Shown: positions 9,101 to 17,550 of the stretch, one piece after another | Numbering within the stretch: position 1 is the first letter of the stretch | How the letters are laid out: every line of letters starts with the position of its first letter | Assembly (NCBI RefSeq): GCF_012932425.1 | Contig: NZ_JAAIII010000005.1 | Span: forward strand, 176,995 to 240,994 | Length of the DNA: 64,000 bases | From: Bifidobacterium oedipodis | Lineage (GTDB): Bacteria > Actinomycetota > Actinomycetes > Actinomycetales > Bifidobacteriaceae | Direction: 5' to 3' | Notes under the pieces: model-generated | Database searches by the model: none | The model's input: the letters and a program-made list of their open reading frames with translations, nothing else | What the model was told of the DNA's origin: nothing | Program-made: the position numbers and the translations under genes

Positions 9101-10541
9101 CGGCAAGGATTCGTACATCGTCGCAGCGGGATCGAATGGGCTCATGCTGGTTATGCCGGTTGAAGTGTCACTGTACGAGAGCGCCTCGAGCGAAGAAGAC
9201 GCGCGCGACTCCATGCTGGAATTGGAAACAGGCTCCGATTTCGGCGCTAGTTGGGAAAGAAACGCCTACGAAACGCTGCAAAGCCTGGGGTGGGCGGACT
9301 ATGGCTTTTCCAGTCATCCAGGCAGCCTGAACTATGGGAATTCCAGGTCTGATGCCATCGAACAGGCAATCGTCAGCAGCGACCAGAGGGCGCACGCCGA
9401 TCGTTTCACCGCGCTACCCAATGAACTGCCCGACAACATTCGCGCTGTTGTCCAGCAAGCGCACGCTGCAGGGGTTTCAACCGATCCCGCCTCATACGAG
9501 GAACAAACGGGTGTGATGCGTTGGTTGGTCAACTACTTCACCAACCCCGAGAACGGGTTTAGTTATTCACTTAACGCACCCGATGGAGACGGCCGATCCA
9601 ACCTTGACATGCTGGACGCCTTCCTCGACCCGGAAACCGGACATGTGGGCTACTGCCAGCATTACGCCTCCGCGCTCGCCGTATTAGGGCGTGCGTTGGG
9701 ACTGCCCACGCGCATCGTGCTTGGCTACAATGCCGGCACCGGCGAGCGAGGAGAGAACGGCTCCTATGCCGTTGCCTCCAAACAGCTGCACGCATGGACT
9801 GAAGTCTATTTCGATGGTATCGGCTGGGTGCCGTTCGATGTGACTCCCGCCACCGAAGAGAACGGTTCCGCTACCGGCGAGACTTCCAGCGCAACCGTTA
9901 CGTCGCCCAGCGGCAGCGACTCCGATTTGGAAGTGACAATCGCCCCCGACGATTCTGCTGACGACGCTGACCAGTCCGATGATGCCGCCGCTGATACCGA
10001 CCAGTCCAATGAGGCACAAGATGACACCAATGTGGACGTGCGCAAGGCCGGCGACGATTCCACGGCGCGTCATCAACGATTGGCTGACTGGCTGAAGACT
10101 TTGCCGATATGGGCGCGTGTGCTGCTGGCTATGGCCGCGCTGCTGGTGTTGGCTGGCATAGTCGTGGCGGCGGCTTGTGCCCCTCGCGCATGGCGTTGGC
10201 TGCGTCGCCGTCGCGTGTACCGGGCTATTGCGCGTGCCGATGCTTCGCCGCATGACATGGATTTGTCTGGTGCTGCATGGCGGTCGGTATGGCGCGAAAT
10301 CCAACGCACTGCCCATGTCAGAAGCAAACCCACCGACACTGATTGCGATGTCGCGGCAACCATCGTCAATAGCCGTCCAGCCGACAAAACCTTCGTCGAA
10401 TCAGTGATGCACAACGCCACAGCCGCTTCATTTGGTGGTCGCCCTGCGCCTGTTGCTGATCTAGATCAGCAGCTGCAGCGCTATCTTGCCGCTGGCACCG
10501 CACAATCAGCTCATAAACGACACGCCGGCAAAACGGCTTGA
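6102..10541 (+). CDS. DUF58-transglutaminase fusion membrane protein
   Basis: A 1479-residue protein. It begins with two membrane spans (about 36-55 and 62-85). A DUF58 region follows, with GGVRAYAPGDPLKLIAWRHT (about 181-200), then a Gln-rich low-complexity linker (about 279-324). Next come a multi-span membrane block (about 430-700) and a long extracytoplasmic part. The transglutaminase-like fold has Cys in GYCQHYASA (about 1185), His in QLHAWTEVYFDG (about 1230) and Asp in VPFDVTPA (about 1246). After an acidic stretch there is one more span (about 1335-1357) and a basic cytoplasmic tail. DUF58 and TgpA-like transglutaminase are normally separate genes after moxR; here they are one polypeptide. 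Likely role is envelope peptide processing or crosslinking powered by MoxR; that is inference. Confidence 0.85.
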   Translation: MSESKPVQPMRRIRRIRSIMRRPARHFCKLGVIRPTVGALVLLAIGAGLCYGGLLLDDRTLMAATVAIVALLVLSIIIVALQWFGLLVIGSKARIVAQSEQRDQQGHVVGRIVGDLPQQRGLYVRVSNVVRWKSPFGLIAARRVIPAQSETLLLPVPDNTSQTGVSAVDKRSAGADQSEHSGGVRAYAPGDPLKLIAWRHTAHRGELMTRESSRDVRATALLVLNTHNLRVDQLDSAVRALLPCAQAVGASRSERLVITDGTQTHEGLEAVERFLAAAQPQTYQYDQQGQQVQQTHQPQKAQSQPSQPQQRSQSQQSHQPQQSDITRAAASISRIVLQTQGPVRVLVCDAADSNELLAALKHTPIAQRIIELAPTPPAEPDELRRIGLFPETTPAVGNLKLNSLARTATEATAAIPATASTTVGTAASTAGVATIGTLGQRLAGALALLTMFAMTLDGLAGMVSVDGLWFRFAAVLLALAALGTAVPSRASSCKKKRTLITRILSPATLRLLGYIIATLIAAAALITLRVYVITGNWLFRMPMVCDGSPQTETDGVVVCDTLVRADPWATVSQAFERGFDQLNLQLPPLDVSEYSDIVLIVCAAALAIVIRCLLTWRFAIPFMALLPVVALAADYAFVGHRVPLWGIGLIACAFPLALWSAQTVTHHSLPKFRRFALLAAAPPLVASVLAAAVTMPLVAPATSLAYSIPLSIGEGGGMFSSNTVSPMIDLKRNILAGSDSTVLEYQASRRLYLRMTTLDDFDGDTWGYDKQFALDAGLYGSGIRLGRNDDEDLTYEQRASWGPLDVYMDELGYSGYDVSTANENTLERFMASANVDITSLHSRFLPVPGNVRWMSGMGSDWLAYQDGTVYNRSTGTSDDTSYSVYASGVDPITSDSGFDQLNLINDAHNRIVSQQQADESDAQRWNEARRTVESNGLGMIRNDYVIIPIDYSLQDSTVTTRSGQVLGRASGGGSIGSGSDSVDMPGEIRFDGTVAEQLGLGKDSYIVAAGSNGLMLVMPVEVSLYESASSEEDARDSMLELETGSDFGASWERNAYETLQSLGWADYGFSSHPGSLNYGNSRSDAIEQAIVSSDQRAHADRFTALPNELPDNIRAVVQQAHAAGVSTDPASYEEQTGVMRWLVNYFTNPENGFSYSLNAPDGDGRSNLDMLDAFLDPETGHVGYCQHYASALAVLGRALGLPTRIVLGYNAGTGERGENGSYAVASKQLHAWTEVYFDGIGWVPFDVTPATEENGSATGETSSATVTSPSGSDSDLEVTIAPDDSADDADQSDDAAADTDQSNEAQDDTNVDVRKAGDDSTARHQRLADWLKTLPIWARVLLAMAALLVLAGIVVAAACAPRAWRWLRRRRVYRAIARADASPHDMDLSGAAWRSVWREIQRTAHVRSKPTDTDCDVAATIVNSRPADKTFVESVMHNATAASFGGRPAPVADLDQQLQRYLAAGTAQSAHKRHAGKTA

Positions 10542-10576
10542 TTCCAAGGCAAAAGATGGTGTTTGAGTGGGTCGAT

Positions 10577-10605
10577 TTGCATTACCAGCGAATCCGTGGT
10601 TTACT
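10577..10605 (+). promoter_or_regulatory. Putative promoter of the tRNA-rpmG unit
   Basis: TTGCAT (10577-10582) and TTTACT (10600-10605) with 17 bp between them, 46 bp before tRNA-Tyr. It is the only good sigma-70-like pair in the gap after the transglutaminase gene. Confidence 0.5.
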
Positions 10606-10651
10606 AGCCAAGTTGCCTGTTGAGGTCAAACACCGCGGCGGGAAACAGACT

Positions 10652-10733
10652 GGCGGATTTCCCAAGCGGTCAAAGGGAACTGACTGTAAATCAGTCGCCT
10701 CGTGCTTCAGTGGTTCGAATCCACTATCCGCCA
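10652..10733 (+). tRNA. tRNA-Tyr (GTA)
   Basis: Class II tRNA of 82 nt with a long variable arm. The acceptor stem GGCGGAT pairs with ATCCGCC and the discriminator is A. Anticodon GTA (10686-10688) lies in the loop CTGTAAA closed by ACTGA/TCAGT. The T arm has TTCGAAT. It ends one base before tRNA-Thr. Confidence 0.95.
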
Positions 10734-10734
10734 C

Positions 10735-10806
<72 letters not shown>

Positions 10807-10810
10807 CTCT

Positions 10811-10884
10811 GGCGGGGTAGCTCAGCTGGCTAGAGCGTACGACTCATAATCGTAAGGTCAAGAGTTCGAGCCTCTTCCTCGCTA
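10811..10884 (+). tRNA. tRNA-Met (CAT)
   Basis: Acceptor GGCGGGG pairs with CCTCGCT (two G-T wobbles). The anticodon stem TACGA/TCGTA encloses CTCATAA, giving anticodon CAT. The first pair is G-T rather than the mismatch expected of an initiator, so it is called elongator Met. rpmG follows 62 bp later, a common actinobacterial arrangement. Confidence 0.93.
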
Positions 10885-10946
10885 CAAATAGCGCCCGCCA
10901 ACCGGTGGGCGCCACCATTAGACCTAGAACACAGAGGTGAATGAGA

Positions 10947-11114
10947 ATGGCTAAGAGCGCCGACATCCGTCCGGGCATCACGCTGGCCTGCACCGAGTGC
11001 AAGGAGCGCAATTACATCACGACTAAGAATCGTCGTAATACGCCCGACCGTCTTGAGCTCAAGAAGTTCTGCGCTCGTTGCGGCAAGCAGACCGTGCATC
11101 GCGAGACTCGTTGA
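10947..11114 (+). CDS. rpmG: 50S ribosomal protein L33
   Basis: A 55-residue zinc-type L33: [18 protein letters not shown], a second CxxC in FCARCGKQ, and a C-terminal HRETR. The four cysteines mark the zinc-binding (C+) form. The start is ATG 10947 with AGAGGTGA (10933-10940) 6 nt upstream; ATG 10941 is in frame but too close to the Shine-Dalgarno. It follows tRNA-Met and is likely cotranscribed with the tRNAs. Confidence 0.95.
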   Translation: MAKSADIRPGITLACTECKERNYITTKNRRNTPDRLELKKFCARCGKQTVHRETR

Positions 11115-11135
11115 TCTTCGAGGCTTACAGCTTTC

Positions 11136-11160
11136 AAACCCGGCCCATGTGGCCGGGTTT
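11136..11160 (+). terminator. rpmG terminator
   Basis: AAACCCGGCC (11136-11145) and GGCCGGGTTT (11151-11160) form a perfect hairpin with a 5-nt loop, followed by TT. It sits 22 bp after the rpmG stop and ends the tRNA-rpmG unit. Confidence 0.9.
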
Positions 11161-11274
11161 TTGCGTATATGCCCACATGTTCAAACAGATTTGCGAGGCT
11201 ATAGGAGCATTGGCGAAAAGCCGGTGAGGTAGCGTCTCGGCAACGGTTGCCGGTGCGCGTTACGATTAACAGCC

Positions 11275-12516
11275 ATGACTTCCTTTGCAGATATCACCAC
11301 CATCGGCGTGGGCGGCACCATCGTCCGTTTTATTGAGCCGACCACGCGCGTCGGTCTGATCGAAGCCGTGGAGGATGCCGACAGCCAAAACCTGCCGCTG
11401 ATCGTTATCGGCGGCGGATCCAACATGCTCGTATCTGACGAACCCTTCGCCGGCGTTGTAGTGCGTGACGCGCGCCGACTGATCACCGTACCCGATGAAG
11501 CCGCGCCCGTAGAAGGTGGCGACCGCACCGTGCATGTCAACGCTGAAGCCGGCACCAATTGGGATGATTTCGTGGCTTTCACCGTGGAACTTGGCCTCGA
11601 AGGCGTCGAGGGCCTATCCGGTATTCCCGGCACGGTGGGCGCTTCGGTAGTGCAGAACATCGGTGCCTATGGGCAGGAGGTCTCCACATCGGTCGAATCG
11701 GTGGAAGTATGGGATCGTGAAACCAAAACCACCCGCGACCTGACGCCCTCGGAACTTGATTTCGGCTACCGTTCCTCCGCGCTGAAGGCATCGATGTATG
11801 CCGCTCCCGGCCAGCCGGCAGCGAACTTCTTCCCAACCCCACGTTACGTGGTGCTTTCGGTGACCTTCGCCCTGACACATTCGCCGGAAGGCACAGTGAA
11901 CTTCGGCCAGCTCGCCAAAGCGCTTGGCGTCGAAACCGGCGCACGAATGGCCACGAAAACCATCCGTGAGGCCGTACTGCGAGTGCGTGCAGCCAAAGGC
12001 ATGCTGGAAGATCCGACCCGCTACACATTGGCCGCCATGGCCGGCACCAAACGAGAGAACAATATTCTCGCCGATTTGCGACGTTTAGCGGACGCCAACG
12101 AAGCAGTCGGCATAGTCCCCGACGAATCCGGGCTGCCGTCCCCCGATTGGGATCGCCACAGCTGCGGTTCGTTCTTCATGAACCCGATTCTCGAACCCGA
12201 ACAGGCCGCGAAGCTGCCCGCCGACGCCCCGCGATTCGACGCAGTACTGCCGAACGGCAAGCCGGGCGTCAAAACCTCCGCCGCGTGGCTCATCGACCAT
12301 GCCGGCTGCCCCAAGGGGTATGCCGTAGCACCTGATGCCAAAGCAAGCCTGTCCACGCGCCACACGCTGGCCCTGACCAATAGGGGAGAAGCCACAGCCG
12401 CTGATATTGAGACACTGGCCGAGCAGGTGCAGGCGGCGGTCAAACACGCCTTCGGTGTTTGCCTTATCCCTGAGCCGGTGTGCGTGGGTGTGCTTGGCGG
12501 TCGTCACAGCTCCTGA
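11275..12516 (+). CDS. murB: UDP-N-acetylenolpyruvoylglucosamine reductase MurB
   Basis: FAD/NADPH enzyme that reduces UDP-GlcNAc-enolpyruvate to UDP-MurNAc, the second committed step of peptidoglycan synthesis. It carries the FAD-binding PLIVIGGGSNMLVSD (about 41-55), then VEGLSGIPGTVGASVVQNIG and AYGQEV (about 110-137), the catalytic-Ser region SCGSFFMNP and a C-terminal AAWLIDHAGCPKGYAV block. At 413 residues it is longer than many MurB proteins, as is usual in Actinobacteria. TACGAT (11261-11266) ends 8 nt before ATG with no Shine-Dalgarno, so it is probably leaderless. It is monocistronic between the rpmG terminator and the permease. Confidence 0.95.
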   Translation: MTSFADITTIGVGGTIVRFIEPTTRVGLIEAVEDADSQNLPLIVIGGGSNMLVSDEPFAGVVVRDARRLITVPDEAAPVEGGDRTVHVNAEAGTNWDDFVAFTVELGLEGVEGLSGIPGTVGASVVQNIGAYGQEVSTSVESVEVWDRETKTTRDLTPSELDFGYRSSALKASMYAAPGQPAANFFPTPRYVVLSVTFALTHSPEGTVNFGQLAKALGVETGARMATKTIREAVLRVRAAKGMLEDPTRYTLAAMAGTKRENNILADLRRLADANEAVGIVPDESGLPSPDWDRHSCGSFFMNPILEPEQAAKLPADAPRFDAVLPNGKPGVKTSAAWLIDHAGCPKGYAVAPDAKASLSTRHTLALTNRGEATAADIETLAEQVQAAVKHAFGVCLIPEPVCVGVLGGRHSS

Positions 12517-12662
12517 CCGCACGAACGCGCAAACAACCGGCAGGCAGCAAAGCCGTCACGTCACCCGTCCACGGCTTTCTGCCTGTTACATTCGCCCGCT
12601 ATACTGTGTGCCCGGTTGCACGCGCAACGGGCATGTGCATTCGAGGGAATGAAGAGGGAACC

Positions 12663-14153
12663 ATGCAACTGTTCCGAACAAAATCAGTTGAACAAACCCT
12701 TGCCGAAACCGGCGAGGAAGGGCGCACGCTCAAGCGCAATCTGACCTGGTGGGATCTGACGGTTATGGGCGTGGCAGTGGCCATCGGTGCCGGAATCTTC
12801 TCCATGGGCGCGCAGGCCGCCGCATTCCATGCGGGCCCGGCCGTGATCTTAAGCTTCCTGATCGCCGGTATCGTATGCGGTGCGGCCGTGATGTGCTACG
12901 CGGAATTCGCCTCGATGCTGCCGGTGGCCGGCTCCGCCTACACCTTCACCTACACCACCGTCGGCGAACTCATGGCTTGGGTGATCGGTTGGGATCTGAT
13001 CCTCGAGATGATGATGACCAGTTCGGTCATCGCCAAATACTGGGGCGTCTACCTCAACGACTTCTTCCATTTGATGGGCTGGAACATCGGCACGAATGTC
13101 GCTTTGGGGCCGATTAGCTTCGATGTGGCACCGCTGATCATCGTGGCGTTCTTCACGGTACTGCTGGTATTCGGCACCAAAATCGGCGCACGTGTGGATG
13201 GCGTGATGACCGTGCTGAAAATCGCCATCGTGCTGTTCGTGATCGTGGTCGGCATGTTCTACATCAAACCGTCCAACTTCACGCCCTTTGTTCCGCCGTC
13301 GGAACCCGCAGCATCAACCGGTGACAGTGCCACCATGCTGCAGCCGCTGTGGCAGGCCATCTCCGGCATGGATCCCTCGATCTACGGCATCCCCGGCATC
13401 CTATCCGGCGCGGCGCTGGTGTTCTTCGCCTTCCTAGGCTTCGACACCGTGGCCACGGCCTCCGAAGAAACTAAGGATCCGCACAAGAATGTGCCGCTGG
13501 GCATCTCCGTGGGCATGCTGTTCATCATCGTGCTGTACGTGCTGGTCGCCATCGTCACCACCGGCATGGTGTCCTACAAAGACCTCGCCCAAGTGGAGAA
13601 CCCGTCGCTGACCACCGCCTTCGAACTGGTCGGCGTAACCTGGGCAGCCAAAGTGATCAGCTTCGGCATCGTACTGGGCCTGGCCACTGTGGTGATGGTG
13701 GTGCTGCTGGGCATGGCACGCGTCGTATTCGCCATGAGCCGTGACGGTCTGTTGCCGCGCGGATTCTCCAAAACCGGCAAGCACGGCACTCCCGCCCGCC
13801 TGCAAATCGTCGGCGGCATATTGGTGGCCGTGATCGCCGCCTTCTCTCCGATCGATGTGCTCTCCGACATGGTCAATATCGGCACGCTTTCCGCATTCAC
13901 CTTGGTGGCCATTTCGGTGCCGATTATGCGCAAGAAGCGCCCCGACCTGAAGCGTTCGTTCAAACTTCCTGGCAACCCATGGCTGCCGATTCTTATCGCA
14001 CTGGCCAATCTGTGGCTGATGCTCAACCTATCGGTGCTCACATGGATCCGATTTGTGGCATGGCTGGCCATCGGCTTCGCCATCTATTTCGGCTACGGCT
14101 ACCGGCACTCCCGCCTCGGTCGCGGCGATCTGGCTGATGCGCCACGGCAATAA
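12663..14153 (+). CDS. APC-family amino acid permease
   Basis: A 496-residue secondary transporter with about 12 hydrophobic spans, of the cationic amino acid transporter branch of the APC superfamily. TM1 has VAVAIGAGIFSMGAQAA with the unwound GAGIF motif that binds substrate; TM6 has ALVFFAFLGFDTVATASEET, the family signature, followed by DPHKNVPLGI. Start ATG 12663 gives the canonical N-terminus MQLFRTKSVEQTL and has AGAGGG 5 nt upstream; the longer frame from 12480 overlaps murB. The substrate cannot be read from sequence; lysine, arginine or a broad range are possible. Confidence 0.9.
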   Translation: MQLFRTKSVEQTLAETGEEGRTLKRNLTWWDLTVMGVAVAIGAGIFSMGAQAAAFHAGPAVILSFLIAGIVCGAAVMCYAEFASMLPVAGSAYTFTYTTVGELMAWVIGWDLILEMMMTSSVIAKYWGVYLNDFFHLMGWNIGTNVALGPISFDVAPLIIVAFFTVLLVFGTKIGARVDGVMTVLKIAIVLFVIVVGMFYIKPSNFTPFVPPSEPAASTGDSATMLQPLWQAISGMDPSIYGIPGILSGAALVFFAFLGFDTVATASEETKDPHKNVPLGISVGMLFIIVLYVLVAIVTTGMVSYKDLAQVENPSLTTAFELVGVTWAAKVISFGIVLGLATVVMVVLLGMARVVFAMSRDGLLPRGFSKTGKHGTPARLQIVGGILVAVIAAFSPIDVLSDMVNIGTLSAFTLVAISVPIMRKKRPDLKRSFKLPGNPWLPILIALANLWLMLNLSVLTWIRFVAWLAIGFAIYFGYGYRHSRLGRGDLADAPRQ

Positions 14154-14210
14154 CGCCGGGTGATGCCAGCGAGTATCCTAGAGACAGCTTTTTATTATCA
14201 AGGAGGAACC

Positions 14211-14531
14211 ATGCCATACGTTGTCGCTCAGCCTTGCGTGGACGTCAAGGACAAGGCCTGCGTGGACGAATGCCCCGTCGATTGCATCTATGAGGGCTCC
14301 CGCTCGCTGTACATCAACCCGAACGAATGCGTTGATTGCGGTGCGTGCGAACCCGTGTGCCCCACCGAAGCCATCTTCTACGAGGATGACCTGCCTGAGG
14401 AGTGGGCCTGGTACAAGGACGCCGCCGTCAGCTTCTTCGCCGAAGTCGGCGATCTGGGCGGTGCCTCCGCCAACGGCCCGATCGGCAAAGACCCCGAACA
14501 GGTCGCCGCTCTGCCTCCGCAAAACGCCTGA
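14211..14531 (+). CDS. fdxA: 7Fe ferredoxin FdxA
   Basis: A 106-residue electron carrier. N-terminal Cys 9, 17, 21, 25 and Cys 40, 43, 46, 50 ([12 protein letters not shown]) ligate one [3Fe-4S] and one [4Fe-4S] cluster, as in actinobacterial FdxA. A C-terminal extension (about 60-106) contains [17 protein letters not shown] 14211 has AGGAGG (14201-14206) 4 nt upstream. It lies 24 bp before dapC, the standard actinobacterial fdxA-dapC pair. Confidence 0.95.
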   Translation: MPYVVAQPCVDVKDKACVDECPVDCIYEGSRSLYINPNECVDCGACEPVCPTEAIFYEDDLPEEWAWYKDAAVSFFAEVGDLGGASANGPIGKDPEQVAALPPQNA

Positions 14532-14555
14532 CCCGCTTGACCTTGACACTGACCC

Positions 14556-15680
14556 ATGGGTTTTCACGCATATTCCTCGCCCTATGATTGGGGGCGTATC
14601 GCTGGTTACAAGGCTACGGCAAAAGCTGTGCCCGGCGGCATGATCGACCTTTCTGTCGGCTCGCCGGTGGATACCGTACCCGCTTCGGTGCAGGCTGCGC
14701 TCGCCGGTGCCGCCGACGCCCCGAATGCCTACGGATATCCCGTCACCGCCGGTTCCGCAGACCTCAAGGCCGCCATCGACGACTGGTTCCGTGAGGCTCG
14801 CGGTGTGGATCTGAAAGCCATCAACGCCGGTGTGGTGCCCACGGTCGGTTCCAAGGAAGCCGTTGCCCTGATGGCCTCGCTGCTGCACCTTGGTGCCGGA
14901 GATGTGGTGGTGCAGCCTCGCATCAGCTATCCGACCTACGAAATCGGCACACAGCTTGCCGGTGCCACCGTGCTCAAGGTCGATGACGTGGCTGATGTGG
15001 ATTCCTGGGTGAATGTGCCGAACGTCAAAGCCATTTGGGTGAATTCCCCCTCCAATCCCACCGGCGATGTGATTTCCTCCGACTGGCTTGCCGACATCGT
15101 GGCTGCCGCTCGACGCATCGGTGCCGTGGTGCTTTCCGATGAATGCTATGCCTTGGTTTCCTGGCAGAACAACGGTGCCGCCGCGCCTTGTGCGTTAGGG
15201 CCGCAGGTATGCGAGGGAAGCGCCGATAACATTCTGGTGCTGTATTCGCTGTCCAAGCAATCCAATATGGCCGGCTACCGCACGGCACTGATTGCTGGCG
15301 ACTACCGTTTGGTCGCTGAAATGGCCGAATACCGCAAACAGATTGGCCAGATCATCCCCGGCCCGGTGCAGGCTGCTATGGCCGCAGGCTTGCGCGATAC
15401 CGCCTCCGTGCGTGAGCAGTGGAACCGCTACCGTAATCGTTTGACTCAGCTGGTCGCTGCGCTGCAAGCGTATGGTTACGAAGCGCATATGCCCGCCGGC
15501 GCATTGTACGTGTGGGTGAAGGCCAAGTCAGGTGACTGCTGGGAGGATATGGCCCAATTGGCCGAACTCGGCATTATCCCCAGTCCCGGCGAATTCTATG
15601 GCGCACCGGCATTTCTGAGGTTCTCCGCCACGGCCACGGACGAGGCCATCGCTTCTGCTTGTGAACGGCTGCGCAACTAG
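14556..15680 (+). CDS. dapC: Succinyldiaminopimelate transaminase DapC
   Basis: A 374-residue class I PLP aminotransferase. It transaminates N-succinyl-2-amino-6-ketopimelate in the succinylase lysine/meso-DAP route. Motifs seen: WVNSPSNPTGDVISSDWL (substrate/PLP Asn), VVLSDECYALVSW (Asp and Tyr of the PLP pocket), YSLSKQSNMAGYRTA with the Schiff-base Lys (near residue 233) and a late LRFSATATDEAI with the carboxylate-binding Arg. The start gives the family N-terminus GFHAYSSPYDWG. Position after fdxA supports DapC over other class I transaminases. Note that bifidobacteria use lysine rather than DAP in many walls, so flux may mainly feed lysine. Confidence 0.88.
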   Translation: MGFHAYSSPYDWGRIAGYKATAKAVPGGMIDLSVGSPVDTVPASVQAALAGAADAPNAYGYPVTAGSADLKAAIDDWFREARGVDLKAINAGVVPTVGSKEAVALMASLLHLGAGDVVVQPRISYPTYEIGTQLAGATVLKVDDVADVDSWVNVPNVKAIWVNSPSNPTGDVISSDWLADIVAAARRIGAVVLSDECYALVSWQNNGAAAPCALGPQVCEGSADNILVLYSLSKQSNMAGYRTALIAGDYRLVAEMAEYRKQIGQIIPGPVQAAMAAGLRDTASVREQWNRYRNRLTQLVAALQAYGYEAHMPAGALYVWVKAKSGDCWEDMAQLAELGIIPSPGEFYGAPAFLRFSATATDEAIASACERLRN

Positions 15681-15740
15681 CAGGCTGCATAACTAGCGGC
15701 AGTTGATAGGTAATTAATAAATTGTTCGATTGGTAGTCAC

Positions 15741-15777
15741 GCCGCCAGCACAGCTTTACGCGCCAAAGCTGGCGGCA
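15741..15777. terminator. Inverted repeat between converging dapC and dinB
   Basis: GCCGCCAGC (15741-15749) and GCTGGCGGC (15769-15777) pair perfectly with a 19-nt loop and overlap the dinB stop codon. Placed between convergent genes, it may act as a bidirectional terminator. No T tract follows. Confidence 0.45.
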
Positions 15778-17030
15778 TGCCTGCCGAACTTACGGCGCAC
15801 AGCGTCCAACGCCTGCTCTGCTCCCCGCAACCGTGCCGATTGCGTTTCGTTGCCGGGAGCATTTGTCTCCTCCAATACGTCATCCAACGAAGGCTGCACG
15901 GCGGTGGAGACAGCTTCGCTCAACCCGCTGGCGCTCATACCGGCCAAGCGGATCTCCTTGGGCAAGCGGGTGAGCGGGCCTGCGGTTGCGGGAAGCCCAA
16001 GCATGATACACAACTGCCGCACACATTCGGGATACAGTGCGCTTGCACAATCCACCGGCCGCTCCATAGTGTGCGAACGTGTCTGATAACTCAGATCCGC
16101 GAACCGCAGTTTCACCGTTACGGTTCTGGCGACCAGACCGCGACGGCGCAGGCTGCTCGCGACATCATCGCACGCCGAGCGCAACAATGCACATACTTGG
16201 CGCATATCGCGCGTATCAGTCATTAACGTTTCTTCCGAACCAATCGATTTCTCCTCGCGCACCGGCGTGATTTCGCGCGAATCCAACCCGTGCGAAGCCG
16301 CCCACAAACCTTGTGCGGCGGCGGGTGAGCCGGTGGCGCGCGTCAATGTCACCACATCGCATTGCGCCAGTTCGGCCACCGAATGAATACCCCAATCATT
16401 GAGCCGTCTCTCTAGGCTTGGCCCGATGCCGGGAATGCCACGCAGCGGCATCATCTGCACAAACTCAGCGGATTTGGCGGCCGGAATCAACAGCATGCCG
16501 TTTGGCTTGGCGTTGGTTGAAGCCATTTTGGCCACCAGCTTGTTGCAGGCAATACCCACCGAGCAAGTCACATGAAAGCGTTCGGCCACTTCGCGGCGAA
16601 TCCACGCGCCGATCGCACTTGGGCGTTTCCACGCGAGCAGCGCCGCGGATACATCCATATAGCCTTCATCCACCGAAACCTGCTCGAAGCGGTCGGTGAT
16701 GGTTAAAAACACCTCATGCATGATGCGATGCGACATCATGCGGTAATAGGCCATATCCACCGGCAGAAACACGCCATTCGGGCACAGCTGGCGGGCTCTG
16801 GAGGCAGGCATCGCCGAATTGATGCCATATCGCCGCGCCTCATAGCTTGCGGCGGACACCACCGAGCGCTGGCCTGTGCCAATGATCACCGGCTTGCCCT
16901 TGAGCTCAGGGTGGCGGGCCACCTCCAGTGAGGCATAAAAGGCATCCATATCGATATGCAGCACCGTGCAGCCGGTCTCGTCATGCCCCCAATCGCGTTT
17001 GGCGGCCTCCAGTCTCGGTGCATTACTCAT
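15756..17030 (-). CDS. dinB: DNA polymerase IV (Y family)
   Basis: Lesion-bypass polymerase, 424 residues. The catalytic carboxylates are in HIDMDAFYASLE and QVSVDEGYMDVSAALL; SYEARRYGINSAMPASRARQ is the finger region; the helix-hairpin-helix is MPLRGIPGIGPSLERRL. The little finger covers about the last 120 residues and an acidic linker precedes the basic C-terminus. No beta-clamp motif was confidently identified. The start is ATG 17028-17030: TACAAT (minus, 17037-17042) is 6 nt upstream, giving a leaderless start; an ATG 15 nt earlier overlaps the -10. Regulation by the SOS response is not evident because no LexA box was recognised. Confidence 0.92.
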   Translation of the reverse strand: MSNAPRLEAAKRDWGHDETGCTVLHIDMDAFYASLEVARHPELKGKPVIIGTGQRSVVSAASYEARRYGINSAMPASRARQLCPNGVFLPVDMAYYRMMSHRIMHEVFLTITDRFEQVSVDEGYMDVSAALLAWKRPSAIGAWIRREVAERFHVTCSVGIACNKLVAKMASTNAKPNGMLLIPAAKSAEFVQMMPLRGIPGIGPSLERRLNDWGIHSVAELAQCDVVTLTRATGSPAAAQGLWAASHGLDSREITPVREEKSIGSEETLMTDTRDMRQVCALLRSACDDVASSLRRRGLVARTVTVKLRFADLSYQTRSHTMERPVDCASALYPECVRQLCIMLGLPATAGPLTRLPKEIRLAGMSASGLSEAVSTAVQPSLDDVLEETNAPGNETQSARLRGAEQALDAVRRKFGRHAASFGA

Positions 17031-17057
17031 AACCCCATTGTACAAGTGTTCGAATCA

Positions 17058-17430
17058 CCGGAAGTATGACGGTATTTTGAGAGTAGTGATGGTGCGTCGT
17101 TATCACTACCTGTGAGAAATGGGCATATTTGTGGGCTTGTGATAATGCCGGTAAATCACTACTCCGGAAATATGTTGATATTTTGAGGGTAGTGATGGTG
17201 CGTCGTTATCACTACCTGTGAGAAATGGGCATATTTGTGGGCTTGTGATAATGCCGGTAAATCACTACTCCGGAAATATGTTGATATTTCGATGGTAGTG
17301 ATGGTGCGTCGTTATCACTACCTATGAAAAACGAGCATATTTGTGAGGTTGTGATAGTGGTCCCAAATCACTACCCACCAAATACATCGATATTGCCGGG
17401 GCAGTGATACCTGAGCCCTGTTGAAGCGGT
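17058..17430. repeat. Tandem array of 53-bp phased dyads (106-bp higher-order repeat)
   Basis: Three consecutive 106-bp units start at 17083, 17189 and 17295; the first two are identical for about 100 bp, the third is diverged. Each unit is itself two related 53-bp halves. Each half carries the dyad GTGAT-N11-ATCAC, at 17086, 17139, 17192, 17245, 17298 and 17351, exactly 53 bp apart. A seventh half-site GTGAT is at 17404, in phase. A degenerate partial unit precedes the array. The array lies between the dinB promoter and the tRNA-Ser terminator and contains no gene. It is not a CRISPR, since the intervening sequence repeats too. Confidence 0.9.
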
Positions 17431-17517
17431 GTTGAAGGCACAGAATTATGAAGGTATTTCGGGAGTAGTGGTATGAAAACGGGCCAGCTACGGAGAGCGC
17501 ATGCGGGAATACGAAAA

Positions 17518-17542
17518 AAGGACGGTACACATACCGTCCTTT
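17518..17542 (-). terminator. tRNA-Ser terminator
   Basis: Read on the minus strand, AAAGGACGGTA and TACCGTCCTTT form a perfect hairpin with a short loop and run into a T6 tract, starting 8 bp after the tRNA 3' end. Confidence 0.92.
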
Positions 17543-17550
17543 GATTCCCG

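Noticed and set aside
17058..17430. CRISPR-like regular repeat
   Set aside because: The intervals between dyads are themselves copies of each other, so there are no unique spacers, and no cas genes are near.
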